This document shows, in pieces, positions 5,102-5,806 of a stretch of 5,806 nt of DNA. The notes beneath the pieces are model-generated. The model was not told the origin of the DNA, searched no databases, and saw nothing but the letters and a program-made list of their open reading frames with translations. Source of the DNA: M55B157 sp040265115. GTDB taxonomy: Bacteria; Actinomycetota; Actinomycetes; S36-B12. The DNA lies in the NCBI GenBank assembly GCA_040265115.1, contig JBDQGZ010000130.1, positions 1 to 5,806 of the forward strand, in the 5' to 3' direction. The first letter of the stretch is position 1; every line of letters begins with the position of its first letter. A program made the position numbers and the translations under genes.

Positions 5102-5553
5102 ATCCTCGGATCTGGGTCACGATCATGGTGGTGGCCATCGGTGGCTATCTCCTTCTTGCCGTTCTGCGAGGCGGTGCTTTCCTCGGTAGCGGAGATCCGC
5201 TGAACCTGCTTCTCGGTGCGTCGGTCATCATCATTCCCGTCGTCGGCGGCTGGCTGGTCTGGCGCGAGATCGTCTTCGGCCGTCGGATGCAGACCCTCGG
5301 GCACATCCTGGGGCAGGAGGGCGACCTGCCGGTCGATGATCTGCCGCGGACCCCATCGGGGCGCATCGAGCAGAGCGCTGCTGAGGAGTTTTTCGCACGG
5401 GAGCGCCAGCGGGTGGAGTCTGAGCCCGAGAGTTGGCGTGGGTGGTACCGACTCGGCCTGGCCTACGACGCGGCGCGAGATCGACGGCGGGCCCGCGAGT
5501 CGATGGGTGAGGCAATCAGATGGGCACGTGAACCCGGTGGCCCACTGGCGTGA
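5098..5553 (+). CDS. Small membrane protein with two transmembrane helices and a TPR-like segment
   Basis: This 151-residue protein has no assigned function that I can name. Two hydrophobic segments, about 5-23 (IWVTIMVVAIGGYLLLAVL) and 36-55 (ending VVGGWLVW), make a membrane hairpin. Both termini should then lie on one side, probably the cytoplasm given WREIVFGRR after the second helix. A charged linker with DLPVDDLPRTPSGR follows. Residues about 113-143 fit one tetratricopeptide repeat: W116, L119, G120, Y123, A132 and A139 fall at the consensus positions. A single TPR usually packs against a partner, so a protein-binding or scaffold role is possible. The start ATG overlaps the dapB stop (ATGA), with a TGGAGG-type site 13 nt upstream, so expression is tied to dapB. 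Similar small membrane proteins follow dapB in other actinobacteria, to my recollection, which suggests it is real and conserved. A link to cell-wall or lysine metabolism is only suggested by position. Confidence 0.82.
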   Translation: MNPRIWVTIMVVAIGGYLLLAVLRGGAFLGSGDPLNLLLGASVIIIPVVGGWLVWREIVFGRRMQTLGHILGQEGDLPVDDLPRTPSGRIEQSAAEEFFARERQRVESEPESWRGWYRLGLAYDAARDRRRARESMGEAIRWAREPGGPLA

Positions 5554-5806
5554 TCATGCAGCAGAGGGTGGTGATGTTCGGGACTCGCGCCACCAGGTCT
5601 GCATCCGGTCGACGGCGATCGACCACGCCTCGGTGCGAAGGAGCGTATCGAGGGTCGCAGAACCAATCGACGTGCGGATCATTCCGTCGGTGGTGACGAG
5701 GATGACCTGATGGCCGCCCATGCCTGCCTGCTCGTCGACGGAATCGATCGCCGGCCAGGGCACGTGTTCGGTGCGCCACCAGCGGGAGATCTTCACTCCC
5801 GTGTCA
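5554..5806 (-). CDS. Probable PH-domain-like protein, C-terminal part (5' end beyond window)
   Basis: On the minus strand the frame is open from the window edge to TGA at 5556-5554, showing 83 residues. The segment KISRWWRTEHVPWPAIDSV followed by QVILVTTDG resembles the strand - PW - strand - DG pattern of bacterial PH-like domains in small actinobacterial membrane proteins. In these a motif like (R/W)-x-R-T-x-x-(V/I)-PW precedes the V-x-L-x-x-x-DG hairpin. A helical stretch, TLLRTEAWSIAVDRMQTWWRES, and a short polar tail complete it. GTG at 5796 is the first start codon visible, but I think it is internal: the frame continues upstream without a stop, and no spaced Shine-Dalgarno sequence precedes it. 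Any membrane helices would lie outside the window. It converges on the TPR-like membrane protein gene with no spacer. The family assignment is tentative; the coding call is stronger. Confidence 0.6.
   Translation of the reverse strand, partial: DTGVKISRWWRTEHVPWPAIDSVDEQAGMGGHQVILVTTDGMIRTSIGSATLDTLLRTEAWSIAVDRMQTWWRESRTSPPSAA

Noticed and set aside
5534..5548. Possible terminator hairpin at the end of the TPR-like gene
   Set aside because: The stem is only 5 bp with one wobble and a GGCCC loop. No T-tract follows on either strand, so I do not call it a terminator.
5794..5796. GTG at 5796 as the start of the minus-strand gene
   Set aside because: The frame stays open upstream to the window edge, the adjacent GGGAG is too close to serve as a Shine-Dalgarno sequence, and the first residues look like the middle of a PH-like domain.

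Overview
The window is a stretch of a high-GC Actinomycetota chromosome. This rests on GC-rich third codon positions, two GTG starts, the actinobacterial style of PNPase (the residues VEAEATE, an ALTDILGAEDAYGDMDFK active-site block, about 730 residues), and the conserved order ribF - rpsO - pnp - M16 peptidase - dapB. I cannot name the genus from sequence alone.

Layout: bases 1-171 are the 3' end of ribF (riboflavin kinase/FAD synthetase). A 118-nt gap follows, holding a likely extended -10 promoter that overlaps the ribF stop and a hairpin-rich leader for rpsO. rpsO (S15) runs 290-559. A 220-nt gap (560-779) is rich in short inverted repeats and ends in a hairpin over the pnp ribosome binding site. 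pnp (PNPase) runs 780-2975. After 17 nt comes an M16 zinc peptidase (2993-4318), then after 21 nt dapB (4340-5101), which looks leaderless. A small two-helix membrane protein with a TPR-like segment (5098-5553) overlaps the dapB stop by ATGA. Its stop codon abuts, with no spacer, the stop codon of a minus-strand gene (5554-5806, cut by the window end) that resembles the C-terminal part of a bacterial PH-domain protein.

The genes are housekeeping: flavin cofactor synthesis, the small ribosomal subunit, RNA decay, protein processing and lysine/diaminopimelate synthesis. rpsO and pnp are a classic post-transcriptionally regulated pair in many bacteria. All coding regions look intact and of normal length. 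I see no mobile element, tRNA, rRNA, CRISPR array or foreign gene.

The second-look material lies in the non-coding RNA. (1) A 20-nt direct repeat (one mismatch) carries the rpsO stop codon. Its first copy folds into a hairpin with tandem G-A mismatches, and its second copy competes for the same strand. (2) The rpsO leader has two hairpins and an alternative pairing partner. (3) The pnp initiation region can fold in two mutually exclusive ways. (4) dapB has a -10 element placed for a leaderless mRNA. I found no strong case for a wholly new system; these are candidate local regulatory elements.
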